A stretch of 64,000 nucleotides of DNA. It comes from Porphyra umbilicalis (Eukaryota > Rhodophyta > Bangiophyceae > Bangiales > Bangiaceae). The DNA lies in contig KV919014.1 in NCBI GenBank assembly GCA_002049455.2, positions 52,512 through 116,511 on the forward strand, given 5' to 3'. Made by a program: the position numbers and the translations under genes. Below the pieces are notes generated by a model. The model did no database searches, was not told where the DNA came from, and saw nothing but the letters and a program-made list of their open reading frames with translations. This document shows positions 23,661 through 35,975 of this stretch, one piece after another (position 1 is the first letter of the stretch; the number at the start of each line of letters is the position of its first letter).

Positions 23661-26600
23661 CCTCTTTCGGATAGGCTGTCTGCGTGCCGCGTGCCTTTAA
23701 GAGAGCATTGGCACGGCGCCGACGCCGCAGCGTGCCACCGACCATGACAAAAGACGGGGCCCACTCTGATGAGATCGGCGACAACGGCGTAATGAGCGGA
23801 TCGGACGAGACGGCTGGGCGGGGGGCCAACTAAGCCCGTGGCCAGCGGCGCCGATTCGCCCGAGCACAGGTGCACGCCGCACGTATCGCCGCTGAGGCGC
23901 TTCGAATGGCCCAGGCGGCTGCAGCAGCCGCCGACGCTTTGCAAGCCCCGGGTCGAGACGCGGATTTGCACGCGCCTCGGAGCGGTGACTCCGGGCCCCG
24001 GCTGTTTGAGCCAGGCGGCGCTGTTCGTGGCGCCAATGGCCGCACGGTCGATTCCAGCGTGCGTGGCGGCGGTGGCACGCTGATCCGTGTCCCCAACCGG
24101 CGCGGCCTAGACGGGTCCCGATCAGGCCTCCAAGATCGACAATCAAGAAAGACCAGCCACACTGACGGGCCGTCGCACGGCCAAGCGGCATCAGATGTGG
24201 TGCAAGGGCCCAACGCTTCCCTCCGAGCGCGTGACCCCGCCGGGTCTGAAGCGCGGGTGCCGCAATGGCCACGCTTAGCTGCGGCGTTCTCGGCATCCGG
24301 TGAGGTGAGATATCACGCTCGTCACGCCGGCCTGTTGGTGTCGGAACGAGCTTCTGCTCGAACCGAGCACGCGATTGGATCGGGCCCTGCTCCACCGTCC
24401 ATTGCATCTCCGTTTGCCTCGGTCATCCGAGGGGCTCGTGGAACGCTGATTGGCTCCGTCGGCGGGCTATCTTCCGGGCAACTGACAATGGCCGTTTCTG
24501 CGCTCGATTTCGCTGGCCCGAGCTTCCTGCCAGACGATTCGCGATTGAAAGTTATGCGGGACTGCTCGGCGGGGTGTGGCAACGTGGTGGGTCTTGATTC
24601 GACGATGTTAGGCTCTGTAAGCATGCTGCAAGGTGGGGGCTCTGTTTCGCAGGCGGCTCGATTTCTCCTCCAGGGCCTCCTTGCACATGCATGCGATGGA
24701 GGATGCCGCCCCGCGCCACGCCCGCCGCCTCCACCGGTGGGATCACCACCAAACCGGCTCGCGCCATCTCGCCGACCCCGGCCCCCGCAACTCAACGATT
24801 CGCCGTCGACGACCCCGGCGCCTATTTCGTCGCCGACCAAGCGCCACCGCGGTGAAGGTTACCCTCGGCCAGAGCTGCAGCGAACTGCGGTGCGTGCTGA
24901 CGCCTCGGGTGAGCATACAGGGCCCAACGCTTCTGCCTCGGAGGGGCCGTGGCTCTTTCCCCGCAATACCGAGCGCCGCGTTGAGCTTTCGAGTGGAGAC
25001 GCTCAGTCTGTTCGTGGCAGGTGCTCATTGTCCCAGCGGGTTGTCGATGGTGTCTTCTTTTGGTTCCTCTCCCGGGCGGTCACGTCGCGATCGCGTGGCG
25101 GCACCCGTGTTTTGACTTCTATGACTGCTGACGCGTTCGCCGGCGCCGCGGCTGGCAAGTCGTGGAGGGTGCGCCTTGGGAGCAAGGCGATTAGGGACGG
25201 CATGGTTCTGAGCGGAGGAATGACGGTGATGCCTGTGCGTTCCGGCAACGTGTGGTGAGGGGTGGTCCTGAGAGACTTGGACCCAGTTTTGCCGGTGTTA
25301 GTGCGCTACATGCGGCGTGAGACGGACGCCGCCGAGGTCCTGAACTCGGCTAACGGCGCGATAGTGGTCATAGACACCTCTGGAGTTGGCGAGGGGGATG
25401 GGGGCTGGAATGAGTGTGTGCTTCAGGGGTTCATCAAGATGCTGGCCGTCGTTGTGGCGCAGGTTCATTCCATCGACACCGACTATTGCTTCCGCGTTGA
25501 GAGCAACTTGAGAACTATGCTGCCAGTGTCGGTCATTGCGCCGCGGCGGAGCGACGCGCGCGAGACAGCCGACAACCTCCTGGCGTACGTCGCTCTTCTG
25601 TTCGGCGCACCCAACGACGCTAGCAGGCGAGATTTCTTGGACCCACACTCTTCCAAGTGGCAGCAGGCGGCCTACGCCCCTGACTTCCGTCATCGCCTCC
25701 GGCACCTTCTCGTGGCTCATTACCCTGTGCATGAACAGCTCAAGGAGGAAGAGCAGGCTGATGCTATTTTGAGTGGACGCGCTGCTGACAACCCTGACGA
25801 TAGCGATGGCGGCGGTAGCTCTTGCCGAAATGCTCATATGGGCGACCGCGACGGTAGCCATGACGACGACGACGAGGGGCCAGGATCGGGGCGGGACGCA
25901 CGACACAGGAAGGGACGCAGCCGCCGCGGCGGATCTGGTGGTAGTGGCGGTAGCAGTGGCAGAGGCGGTCGACGAGCAGGTGCTGCCAGCGGCGGACGCC
26001 ATACTGACCATAGCCGACGTCGAGGCCAAAGCGGTGGCCAACAGCGGCTTGATGCTCGTTCCGGCGCAGGTGACCAAGTCCCAGCTCGTCTGTGCGCTGA
26101 CGGTGGACGGGGTGGCAGAGGTCAAGGTTGCAGTCACGGTCGATCTGATGGGCAAGTTGGCGGAGACGGTCAAGTCGCCGTTCGTGCTGGTCGTGGTGAT
26201 GATGGCGGACGGGGTGTTGCAAGTCAAGGTGCGGGCGGCGATTGCCATCAGCTTGGTGGTCGCGTTTGTATCCTCGTTGATGAGGCAGGTGGCGCCGGCG
26301 GTGGTGGCGACGGTTGCCGTCGTGGTCACGGTCCAGGTCGAGGCCGCTGTCGCGGTCGCGCTGACGGGCACGTTGGAGGCGACGATGGATTCGTAGGTGG
26401 TGCGGGTCGTGGCGCTTATGATGGACGAGATGGTCAAGGTGCCGCTCGAGGCGGCGGGCGCTGTGGGCCTGATGATCAAGTTGGTGGTCACGATGCAGTG
26501 GCAGGTGGTGCCGGCCGTATTGGCGACGGTGGCCGAGGTGGTCACGGTCCAGGTCAAGGCGGCGGTCGCGGTCGGGCTGACGGGCGCGTTGGTGGAGACG

Positions 26601-26968
26601 ATCAAGTCGCCGTTCGTGCTGGTCGTCGTGATGATGGCGGACGGGGTTTTGCGCGTCAAGGTGCGGGAGGCGATTGCCATCAGGTTGGTGGTCGCGTTGG
26701 TAGCCACGTTGGTGAGGAAGGTGGCGCCGGCGGTGGTGGCGACGGTGGCCGTCGTGGTCACGGTCCAGCACAAGGCGGCGGTCGCGGTCGTGCTGATGGG
26801 CGAGTCGGCGGCTACAATGGAGTCTTAATTGGTGCGGGTCATGGCGCTTTTGATATACGAGATGGTCAAGGCGCCGCTCGAGGCAGCGGGCGCTGTGGGC
26901 CTGATGCTCACGTTGGTGGTCACGATGCAGTGGCAGGTGGTGCCGGCCGTATTGGCGACGGTGGCAGT

Positions 26969-27335
26969 TGTGAAGTGTACTTCCGCAGTCCCCCAGGGAC
27001 AATTGGCCCTTGCGTAAGTCGTATGTCTTTGTATTTGTGTGGTGACACTGCATGTACTTGATTGTAGATCTTTCAGCGGGGAACCCATTAGGGGTTGAGC
27101 TCCGGGGGAGATTTGTGTGGGGAGCGGCGCCTGGAGTGTGAGGCTGTGGGCGCCCTCCGGAGGTGCGGGAGCTGCCCTGGGAGGTGCCGTGCGGGCCTTG
27201 TCGGCCGCGCCATTGGGGGTGCCTGGGAAGGCCCTGCGGCTGAGGCGGCCTGGGGGATATCAGGCACGGCTTCGCAGGCCTGGGAACGCAGTGCCTAGTA
27301 AAATAACGCACCCACTCAACATCATCGACTTCACA
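26969..27335 (+). repeat. Copia 5' LTR
   Basis: 367 bp, starting TGTGAAGT and ending ACTTCACA, with matching 8-bp inverted ends. Identical to the 3' LTR except near 27,020 (gtatgtc against gtaagtc). Confidence 0.95.
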
Positions 27336-27351
27336 GGTTATGGGCCCAGTG
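27336..27351 (+). promoter_or_regulatory. Primer binding site for half initiator tRNA-Met
   Basis: ggttatgggcccagtg directly follows the 5' LTR. It is complementary to the anticodon stem-loop of eukaryotic initiator tRNA-Met (core ctgggcccataacc), not to its 3' end. Drosophila copia and yeast Ty5 are known to prime from this internal part of the tRNA. Confidence 0.85.
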
Positions 27352-28654
27352 TCGCTGGTGGTGATCGTCGTCTTCCGCTCTATCGTTTGCGGGACGGCGC
27401 TCGTTGGGCTGCTGTGTGTTCCGGCGTCGGGCGGGCGGGCTTCGCCTCCCACGTCGTCAGTGTCGCGCCTCTGAGCGCGGTTGTTGTCGTCATGTCGGAG
27501 TACGGGCGCTACGGTGGCCCTCGCTTTGCGCAGCTGGACGACGATTACAAGGTCTGGGCCGTGTACTGCCGTGCACAGCTCATCAAGGAGAAGGTCTGGT
27601 CGGCGGTCGTGACGGACCGCCCCGCGTCCGGGAGTGATTCCAAGGGCAACTTGGTGGCGGACGCGTGGGACATCATGAACGAGTCGGCGTTGGCGACCAT
27701 CCAGATGTCGGTCAAGCCGGTTCATCTCCATTCGGTGACGGCGGTCAGTACGGCCAAGGATGCGTGGGACGCGCTCAAGGACATCTTTGAGGCGCGCGAC
27801 AACGCACGGCTGCTGCAGCTCATGCACGAGCTGAGCAACATCAAGAAGGACGGCGACGAGAACATCATCAAGTACACGTCGCGCGCCAAGGGCCTCCGCC
27901 AAGAACTCGCCATGCTGGGCAACCAGGTGGACGAGAACACACTCGTGCTGCAGATCCTGTCGGGTCTTCCAGCAGAGTACGACATGATCAAGACCGTTCT
28001 GGAGAACATGGACGGGAAGCGCAACCTCGCCGGAGTGAGCGCCAAGCTGCTCACGGTGGAGCAGCGCGCCAGCCGAGGGCGGTTGTCGTCGTCGATTGGC
28101 GTCAAGTCGCAAGCGTTTGCGGCATCGGCTACCAAGAAGCCGTGGGACAAAAAGGCGGTCGTGTGCTACTACTGCGACAAGAGAGGGCATATGAAGCGCG
28201 ACTGCCTCAAGAAGCAGGCCGACGACGCCAAGGGCAACAAGAAGCCAAGCGGCGGGCGTCGGGATGGTGGCGGGGGCGGCGGTGCACCTTCCCGTGCCGC
28301 ATTGGCCTACGCCGCGTCGGCAGGCCAGGAAGGGGAGCACAAGACTCCCGAAAGCACCAGTGGGATGTCTACCTGGGTGCTGGACTCCGGCGCGACCAAC
28401 CATAAGGCCGCCGGGGACAAGGGCTTCACCGTCAAGACATCGGGAAGCGGGGCCAAGGTCACTCTGGCTGACGGTCACAAGGTGTCCATTAAGGGGCACG
28501 GATTCGTCTCCATGGACGTGGGGGCGGGCAACACCAAGGTACGAATGGTCCTTGGTGAGGCCATGCTCGTGCCAGACCTGTCGGACAACCTGTTGTCTGT
28601 GCGTGCGGTCGACCGCCGCGGCGGAGCGGTGGTGTTTGTCGGAGACGCCTGCTA

Positions 28655-28703
28655 TTGCTGGTCCCCTAATTTTGTCCTGGCGGCCTGGGACTGGGACTGA
28701 CTG
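28655..28703 (+). repeat. Left TIR of the IS630/mariner-like element
   Basis: 49 bp starting TTGCTGGTCCCCTAATTTTG and ending GGACTGACTG. It pairs with 37552-37600 with three mismatches. Confidence 0.95.
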
Positions 28704-29078
28704 CATTTTCACAATAGCGGCGAAAGTTGTTTAAACATTAATGTATTCCATATCGGATGCAAACAAGTTGGAAACCAATACAAAAAGTAGTCATGTAAGT
28801 ACTTCGATCTCGCTAGTAAGCCTTGTGTGCCCTGTGGAAACAGGGTACGTGCCTCCGTTGCCAGCCGAATGGGAGACTCTCGACACACTGTGTCCCACCT
28901 GAGCAGGAAGCCACTGTTTCTCCCCTTTAGAACCCTTTTTCTGGGCTTAGATCCCGCTCGCTGCCTGCAACAGGCCAACATCCACAGATTCTTCAATCTT
29001 TCTTGACATTTCTTCCGGTGCATGGCTCTCGTCTGTTGACTGATTTGCCACACTTGGGCCTCACAATCGCCGCTCGGG
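28704..29078. other. Non-coding, between TIR and transposase
   Basis: AT-richer sequence inside the mariner-like element that should carry the transposase promoter. No gene seen. Confidence 0.5.
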
Positions 29079-30179
29079 TTGGCTCGGACAAGTGTGACAA
29101 CTTGTGTTGCACGATTCGCGCCACGCAGACGTCCCGACGCCTGGCGTACCGCTTGTGTCGACACGATGAAGTCAGCGCCAATGCGTCGGCTTGCTGTGTC
29201 GCTGCACCTCAATGATGGGCAGAGCCTAGAGACGGCAGCTCGTAACACGCGAATGTCCCGCAGGACACTGACTCGCTTTTTGGCATACGTCGAGGACACG
29301 GGTGAGGCCCACTATGCCCCCGAGAAGTGGAACACTCACGCTGACAGCTTTTTGAAGTGCCCAGATCTGCGCTCTGCGGTGCTTTTTGCTGTTGAGCAGT
29401 GCCCAGAGGCTTTTCTGGACGAGACATCGGACTTCGTCACTAACCTTCATCAACTGCTTGGCGAGGATGTTGTCATTTCTCCCTCCTCCGTTTCTCGTAT
29501 ACTCGCTGCGAATGGATTGACGCGTAAGGTGATCGAGACAGCCTTTATTACGCGAAACGAGCTTGACCGCGCGCGCTGGGTCCTTGATCAGTGGGACATT
29601 CCCCTGCGCGCTAGAGTTTACGTGGATGAGGCGCACCGCTGCGGACGGTCTGCCCACAGGAAGTGGGCCTGGTCACTGCGTGGGCATCGAGCCGAGTGTT
29701 ACCTAACGAGCTCTCGGGGGGTGAGCACGAGTTTCTTCGTTGCCATGAGCCACGACCGGGTTCTTGACTGGAAAATCACGCAGCCGCCCCCCGGCCAGAC
29801 CTCCGTCGACTTTTTGCTTTTCGCTCTGGAAAACTTGCTGCCGCACATGAATGCGTATGACCCTGCATTGCCCTGGTCTCAGCAGAACGAGCGCTGTGTT
29901 TTGATACTCGACAATGCCCGGGTTCACGACCAGGCCGCAATCGCCCTGATTGAGGCCGCTAGGGTGCTGGTGCGGCTCCTCCCACCCTACAGCCCCGACT
30001 TCAATCCGATTGAGGACGTGTTCTCAGTCGGGAGCAGCTGGCTGCGACGGCAGGTCACGCCCGAGCAGTTCAACGAGTGGCCCTTCTTTTGCATTGCGCT
30101 CATGCTATCCTATATCTCGCCGGCCATGTGTCGTGGCTTTGTCAAGGCCGCGGTGCGGAACTACACACTGTACATCTAA
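29079..30179 (+). CDS. IS630/Tc1-mariner DDE_3 transposase
   Basis: 366 aa, uninterrupted. The N-terminal helix-turn-helix region (QSLETAARNTRMSRRTLTRFL) should bind the terminal repeats. The catalytic core shows YVDEAHR (first Asp), LILDNARVHDQ (second Asp) and PPYSPDFNPIEDV (Glu). There are 33 residues between the second Asp and the Glu (DD33E), close to the DD34E/D spacings of Tc1 and mariner. The TA target duplication of the element agrees with this superfamily. A second Met at 29166 (MKSAPMRRLAV) gives a more family-like N-terminus and may be the true start. This is the only transposase in the window that looks fully intact. Confidence 0.94.
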   Translation: MARTSVTTCVARFAPRRRPDAWRTACVDTMKSAPMRRLAVSLHLNDGQSLETAARNTRMSRRTLTRFLAYVEDTGEAHYAPEKWNTHADSFLKCPDLRSAVLFAVEQCPEAFLDETSDFVTNLHQLLGEDVVISPSSVSRILAANGLTRKVIETAFITRNELDRARWVLDQWDIPLRARVYVDEAHRCGRSAHRKWAWSLRGHRAECYLTSSRGVSTSFFVAMSHDRVLDWKITQPPPGQTSVDFLLFALENLLPHMNAYDPALPWSQQNERCVLILDNARVHDQAAIALIEAARVLVRLLPPYSPDFNPIEDVFSVGSSWLRRQVTPEQFNEWPFFCIALMLSYISPAMCRGFVKAAVRNYTLYI

Positions 30180-30375
30180 CGGCCCGTAAGTGGTGCCCTC
30201 CCAACTGCCTCTTATCGATATCGGGAAAGATCGACAGCAGCGGTGCGCCACTGCTCTCACTAACTCAACCATTACCAACGCTTTCCGTTCCGCTGGTTCT
30301 CGTTCCCCGATCATACGCGCCTCACTTTTCTGTCACTAGATGCAACCCTGAACACAGAAAAGGCGAAAAGGCTGG
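30180..30375. other. Spacer between transposase and palindrome
   Basis: Short non-coding sequence; no feature seen. Confidence 0.5.
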
Positions 30376-32616
30376 GATCCGCGGCAAGCGCTCCCCGCCG
30401 GACCGCGCGCAACGGGATGTTGCATGCGGGCCGGCGGCGGGAGCCTGGCACGACGGACGGCGTGATTGGGCCGGCCGCGGTGGCGGTTGGACAGTCGGAG
30501 AGGCCATGTGAGGGGATTTGTGTGCTGTGTGGGACGGCAGAGTGGTGCGACAGCGGCGTCAGTACGGCCGTGGTGACGGTGGCGAAGGCCGCGTGCGTGG
30601 TGTGTGCTCGCATTCTGGGGTACGGCAGGGAGCGTGTGGATGGCGCCAGTAGCTCAGGGGACGGCAGTGTGCGCACCGGGGCTATGAGGAGGCCGTCGCG
30701 CATCACCGTCGGTGGTGGCCGGTGGCGGGGGTACGCGGGGAATACGTGAAACGCGGGCACTAACACACCTTGGATGCAAACCCCGCTTTTCTGTGCCTTC
30801 CTGTATGGTATTTTTGATTCTGATGGCACCACTGAACTTGGCAGGGGCGGAAACGCCAGGATCCGCGGCAAGCGCTCGCCGCCGGTCCGCGCGCAACGGG
30901 ATGGTGCATGCGGGCCGGCGGCGGGAGGCTGGCACGACGGACGGCGTGATTGGGTCGGCCGCGGAGGCGGTTGGACAATCGGATGGGCGATTGGAGACGT
31001 TTTGGCCTACTTGTGTCGTAGGGGGGTGTCACAGCGACCGTCCTGGGGTGCGCGCGGTACCTGTGTGCAGGTGCGTTGTGCGTCGTTTTGGTTTTTGGCG
31101 TTGCGTTCACGCTTTCGACGGCTCCGGTGACATAGGGCAGCCGTCGCTGATGCGTGCCGCGCGGGCACCACAGCGCAACTGCCATGAAGCCCGCAACGTG
31201 CGGCGGCTTTGGTGGAGTAGGCGAAACACGGACACACGGACACTAACGCAATGCGGCGCCAACTTCTCGTTTTTCTGTGGCTTCCCGTGTTCTTTTCTTG
31301 TTTTTGGTGGCGCCACTGAAGGAATCAGGGGCCGAATCGCCGGAGACGCCGGCGCATCAGCAAGGGCAGATCGATTTGCAAACGACGTTCTGTCACAAGC
31401 CGGCGTGGGCGGCGGGCGTGTCGGCCAGATCCTGGTCGCGGCCAGCTGGTCAGTTCTGGATGTTTGACTTTCCCCCCCATGCAGTTCCCTCGTCACTTGT
31501 CAGGTTCTGTGGACTCTTTTACTCCTTTTTGTGTTCGGTGTGGCTGTGTTGGCTTGTCGGTTTTGGCAGTTGGGCCCGCCGCCCTGTGGCCGCGGCATCG
31601 TTGGTGGACTTGCTTTGCCGTTTTGTTGCTTCCATCTCTTTGGTTCGCCTGTGTGGAGTCTTCTTCCCCTTCGGCTTTTTGTTGTTGTGTTGTGGTCCTT
31701 GGGGGATGTTCTCGTTTGTTTTCACTTTCACGCTTTGCGTTGGGCGCCTCTGCATTGTCGTCTGTTGGTCGTCCAGGTTACGCCTGCAGCATCGAACAAG
31801 GCTATCTTTACTCCGACACCGCCGCAATCGGTTCTTTTCGTACAGAGATGAGCATCTGTTGACAAGGACGGGCGTAGGATGTGGTGTGTGGCGAGACGGG
31901 AGGGGGGTTGGGAAAGGCTGGAGCGCGTCCGCGGTGGGGAGGGTAAGCCACGTATTCGGAGCAGAAAGCACGCAGATGTGGATGAGACTGGTTTGGAAAG
32001 AGGGAGGGTGGTTAAGCAGCGGTGGGCATTGATCGAGGCAGAAGGCTGCAGGGGAACAGGTGGGCTGACCACAAGGCGGGCGTGCACGGGGACTGCGTCA
32101 AAGGCAGGATGGCACCGAAGCGGAGGTAAAATAGTAAGGGAGGACGTTGGTGCTGAGCACGTAAGCATTGAAACACATCTCGGACTGTCCGATAAGGAAC
32201 GCCCGAGCGTCGGGTCAGGCGCCAGCGCTCGTCCACAGCCACCGGCAACAGCCCCAAGAGAGTGGCCGCTGTGATCAAGAAAAAGCCGGGGGGTGCATCT
32301 GCTAGAGAATGCCCAGCTTACGTCTCCGTAAGTGACAGAAAAATGCCAGACGATAGGGCGCGGGGGACGGTGGGGCCGGGGGGGGGGGCGGGGGGGAGAG
32401 GACGGCTGTTTCGGTTGCGAGGCAAACCGTACCAAGTCAATGCGACTGTGGGATCGGTTCCAGGGGGGTGGGGGCGAGCGGGCCGCACCACCCCACTAGC
32501 CTTGGTTTGTAAAACTTACGAGCGCACCGGCCGTCTCTGCCCGTGCCCTGGCCAGCCGACGGAGTGACGTGGTCCAATCGGAACATGATGGTACCTGCGT
32601 CAGCCAATGAAATCGA
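30376..32616. repeat. Left arm of large palindrome
   Basis: 2,241 bp whose reverse complement is 32863-35103 (positions sum to 65,479). The inner 1.8 kb is essentially identical: mirrored reading frames translate to the same proteins, one known difference being Cys/Arg near 32,511. The outer ~480 bp has a few mismatches. Reading frames here exist as mirror pairs with no recognisable domain and are not called as genes. Confidence 0.95.
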
Positions 32617-32862
32617 CAACGTTGTGGGACTGGTTCCAACGGGGTGGGGGCGTGCGGGCTGCGCTACCCCACTAGTCTCGGACCGTGAATTTTAGGGCTG
32701 CACCCGTCGTCTCTGCCCGTGCCCTGGCCTGACGACGGAGTGACGTGGTCCAATCGGATTGTGATGTCACTTGATTCAGCCAATGAAATCAACCACGTTG
32801 TCTCTCTCTGTCCGCCTTCAGTGTCGCTTGGCTCCGACAATCGAAGAAGTCCCGCACCGTGT
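32617..32862. repeat. Palindrome spacer with a diverged direct copy of the arm end
   Basis: 246 bp between the arms. Most of it (about 32,628-32,800) is a diverged direct repeat of the last ~175 bp of the left arm; both share gtggtccaatcgga and cagccaatgaaatc. The arm end was therefore tandemly duplicated before or during palindrome formation. Confidence 0.8.
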
Positions 32863-35103
32863 TCGATTTCATTGGCTGACGCAGGTACCATCATGTTCCG
32901 ATTGGACCACGTCACTCCGTCGGCTGGCCAGGGCACGGGCAGAGACGGCCGGTGCGCTCGTAAGTTTTACGAACCAAGGCTAGTGGGGTGGTGCGGCCCG
33001 CTCGCCCCCACCCCCCTGGAACCGATCCCACAGTCGCATTGACTTGGTACGGTTTGCCTCGCAACCGAAACAGCCGTCCTCTCCCCCCCGCCCCCCCCCC
33101 CGGCCCCACCGTCCCCCGCGCCCTATCGTCTGGCATTTTTCTGTCACTTACGGAGACGTAAGCTGGGCATTCTCTAGCAGATGCACCCCCCGGCTTTTTC
33201 TTGATCACAGCGGCCACTCTCTTGGGGCTGTTGCCGGTGGCTGTGGACGAGCGCTGGCGCCTGACCCGACGCTCGGGCGTTCCTTATCGGACAGTCCGAG
33301 ATGTGTTTCAATGCTTACGTGCTCAGCACCAACGTCCTCCCTTACTATTTTACCTCCGCTTCGGTGCCATCCTGCCTTTGACGCAGTCCCCGTGCACGCC
33401 CGCCTTGTGGTCAGCCCACCTGTTCCCCTGCAGCCTTCTGCCTCGATCAATGCCCACCGCTGCTTAACCACCCTCCCTCTTTCCAAACCAGTCTCATCCA
33501 CATCTGCGTGCTTTCTGCTCCGAATACGTGGCTTACCCTCCCCACCGCGGACGCGCTCCAGCCTTTCCCAACCCCCCTCCCGTCTCGCCACACACCACAT
33601 CCTACGCCCGTCCTTGTCAACAGATGCTCATCTCTGTACGAAAAGAACCGATTGCGGCGGTGTCGGAGTAAAGATAGCCTTGTTCGATGCTGCAGGCGTA
33701 ACCTGGACGACCAACAGACGACAATGCAGAGGCGCCCAACGCAAAGCGTGAAAGTGAAAACAAACGAGAACATCCCCCAAGGACCACAACACAACAACAA
33801 AAAGCCGAAGGGGAAGAAGACTCCACACAGGCGAACCAAAGAGATGGAAGCAACAAAACGGCAAAGCAAGTCCACCAACGATGCCGCGGCCACAGGGCGG
33901 CGGGCCCAACTGCCAAAACCGACAAGCCAACACAGCCACACCGAACACAAAAAGGAGTAAAAGAGTCCACAGAACCTGACAAGTGACGAGGGAACTGCAT
34001 GGGGGGGAAAGTCAAACATCCAGAACTGACCAGCTGGCCGCGACCAGGATCTGGCCGACACGCCCGCCGCCCACGCCGGCTTGTGACAGAACGTCGTTTG
34101 CAAATCGATCTGCCCTTGCTGATGCGCCGGCGTCTCCGGCGATTCGGCCCCTGATTCCTTCAGTGGCGCCACCAAAAACAAGAAAAGAACACGGGAAGCC
34201 ACAGAAAAACGAGAAGTTGGCGCCGCATTGCGTTAGTGTCCGTGTGTCCGTGTTTCGCCTACTCCACCAAAGCCGCCGCACGTTGCGGGCTTCATGGCAG
34301 TTGCGCTGTGGTGCCCGCGCGGCACGCATCAGCGACGGCTGCCCTATGTCACCGGAGCCGTCGAAAGCGTGAACGCAACGCCAAAAACCAAAACGACGCA
34401 CAACGCACCTGCACACAGGTACCGCGCGCACCCCAGGACGGTCGCTGTGACACCCCCCTACGACACAAGTAGGCCAAAACGTCTCCAATCGCCCATCCGA
34501 TTGTCCAACCGCCTCCGCGGCCGACCCAATCACGCCGTCCGTCGTGCCAGCCTCCCGCCGCCGGCCCGCATGCACCATCCCGTTGCGCGCGGACCGGCGG
34601 CGAGCGCTTGCCGCGGATCCTGGCGTTTCCGCCCCTGCCAAGTTCAGTGCTGCCATCAGAAACACCAATACCATACAGGAAGGCACAGAAAAGCGGGGTT
34701 TGCATCCAAGGTGTGTTAGTGCCCGCGTTTCACGTATTCCCCGCGTACCCCCGCCACCGGCCACCACCGACGGTGATGCGCGACAGCCTCCTCAAAGCGC
34801 CGGTGCGCACACAGCCGTCCCCTGAGCTACTGGCTCCATCCACACGCTCTCTGCCGTACCCCAGAATGCGAGCACACACCATGCACGCGGCCTTCGCCAC
34901 CGTCACCACGGCCGTACTGACGCCGCTGTCGCACCACTCTGCCGTCCCACACAGCACACAAATCCCATCACACGGCCTCTCCGACTGTCCAACCGCCACC
35001 GAGGACGACCCAAGCACGCCGTCCGTCGTGCCAGGCTCCCGCCGCCGGCCCGCATGCAACATCCCGTTGCGCGCGGACCGGCGGCGAGCGCTTGCCGCGG
35101 ATC
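32863..35103. repeat. Right arm of large palindrome
   Basis: Reverse complement of 30376-32616. Together with the short spacer it could extrude as a 2.2-kb hairpin or be transcribed into long double-stranded RNA. Confidence 0.95.
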
Positions 35104-35660
35104 CTGGCGTTTCCGCCCCTGCCAAGTTCAGTGGTGCCATCAGAATCAAAAATACCATACAGGAAGGCACAGAAAAGCGGGGTTTGCATCCAAGGTGTGT
35201 TAGTGCCCGCGTTTCACGTATTCCCCGCGTACCCCCGCCACCGGCCACCACCGACGGTGATGCGCGACGGCCTCCTCATAGCCCCGGTGCGCACACAGCC
35301 GTCCCCTGAGCTACTGGCGCCATCCACACGCTCTCTGCCGTACCCCAGAATGCGAGCACACACCACGCACGCGGCCTTCGCCACCGTCACCACGGCCGTA
35401 CTGACGCCGCTGTCGCACCACTCTGCCGTCCCACACAGCACACAAATCCCCTCACATGGCCTCTCCGACTGTCCAACCGCCACCGCGGCCGGCCCAATCA
35501 CGCCGTCCGTCGTGCCAGGCTCCCGCCGCCGGCCCGCATGCAATATCCCGTTGCGCGCGGACCGGCGGCGAGCGCTTGCCGCGGATCCTGGCGTTTCCAC
35601 CCCTGTCGAGTTCAGTGGTGCCATCAGAAACACAACTTCCACACAGGAAGGCACAGGAAA
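34620..35660. repeat. 482-bp tandem unit at the outer right arm
   Basis: gccatcagaa recurs at about 34650, 35132 and 35614, a 482-bp period. The right side has one more unit than the left arm, making the palindrome asymmetric at its outer edge. Confidence 0.85.
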
Positions 35661-35975
35661 GTGCGGATCGTCAATCTGGAGAGTTAGTTTCTGCGTTTCG
35701 AGTACCCGTCGCTTGAGCGTATTCCTGAGATGAGGCATATGTAGGATAGGTTCCGTCAGTGGTTGTGCTGCTTGAGAGAACCCCCCTCAGGCATTAACGC
35801 GAGCTGAGAACCATTGCAGAGCACCTGTCACGTGGGCGTCAGTGCGGTGTACCAGATGCTTCACCACAAACGTCATGGGTCGTTGATGTATCAGAGGCAG
35901 AGTTAGTATGCGTTGCGTGTTTGTATTGTTTCAGGCACGGGGGATGTCTTGGACTACTCGTTCTCCTCTTTGGTG

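Noticed and set aside
22438-23829. Repetitive ORFs through the 200-bp satellite
   Set aside because: The period is not a multiple of three, so the translations cycle frames; this is satellite DNA.
25298-28712. Antisense Thr/Ala-rich and Arg/His-rich frames opposite polyprotein 2 and Copia gag
   Set aside because: The 216-bp repeat is a multiple of three, so antisense frames are also open. The longer frame crosses the LTR and gag antisense and has no homology.
30712-34767. Mirror-image pairs of identical ORFs (for example 251 aa at 31277-32032 and 33447-34202)
   Set aside because: They exist only because the palindrome repeats the same DNA on both strands; no recognisable domain and several overlap antisense to each other.
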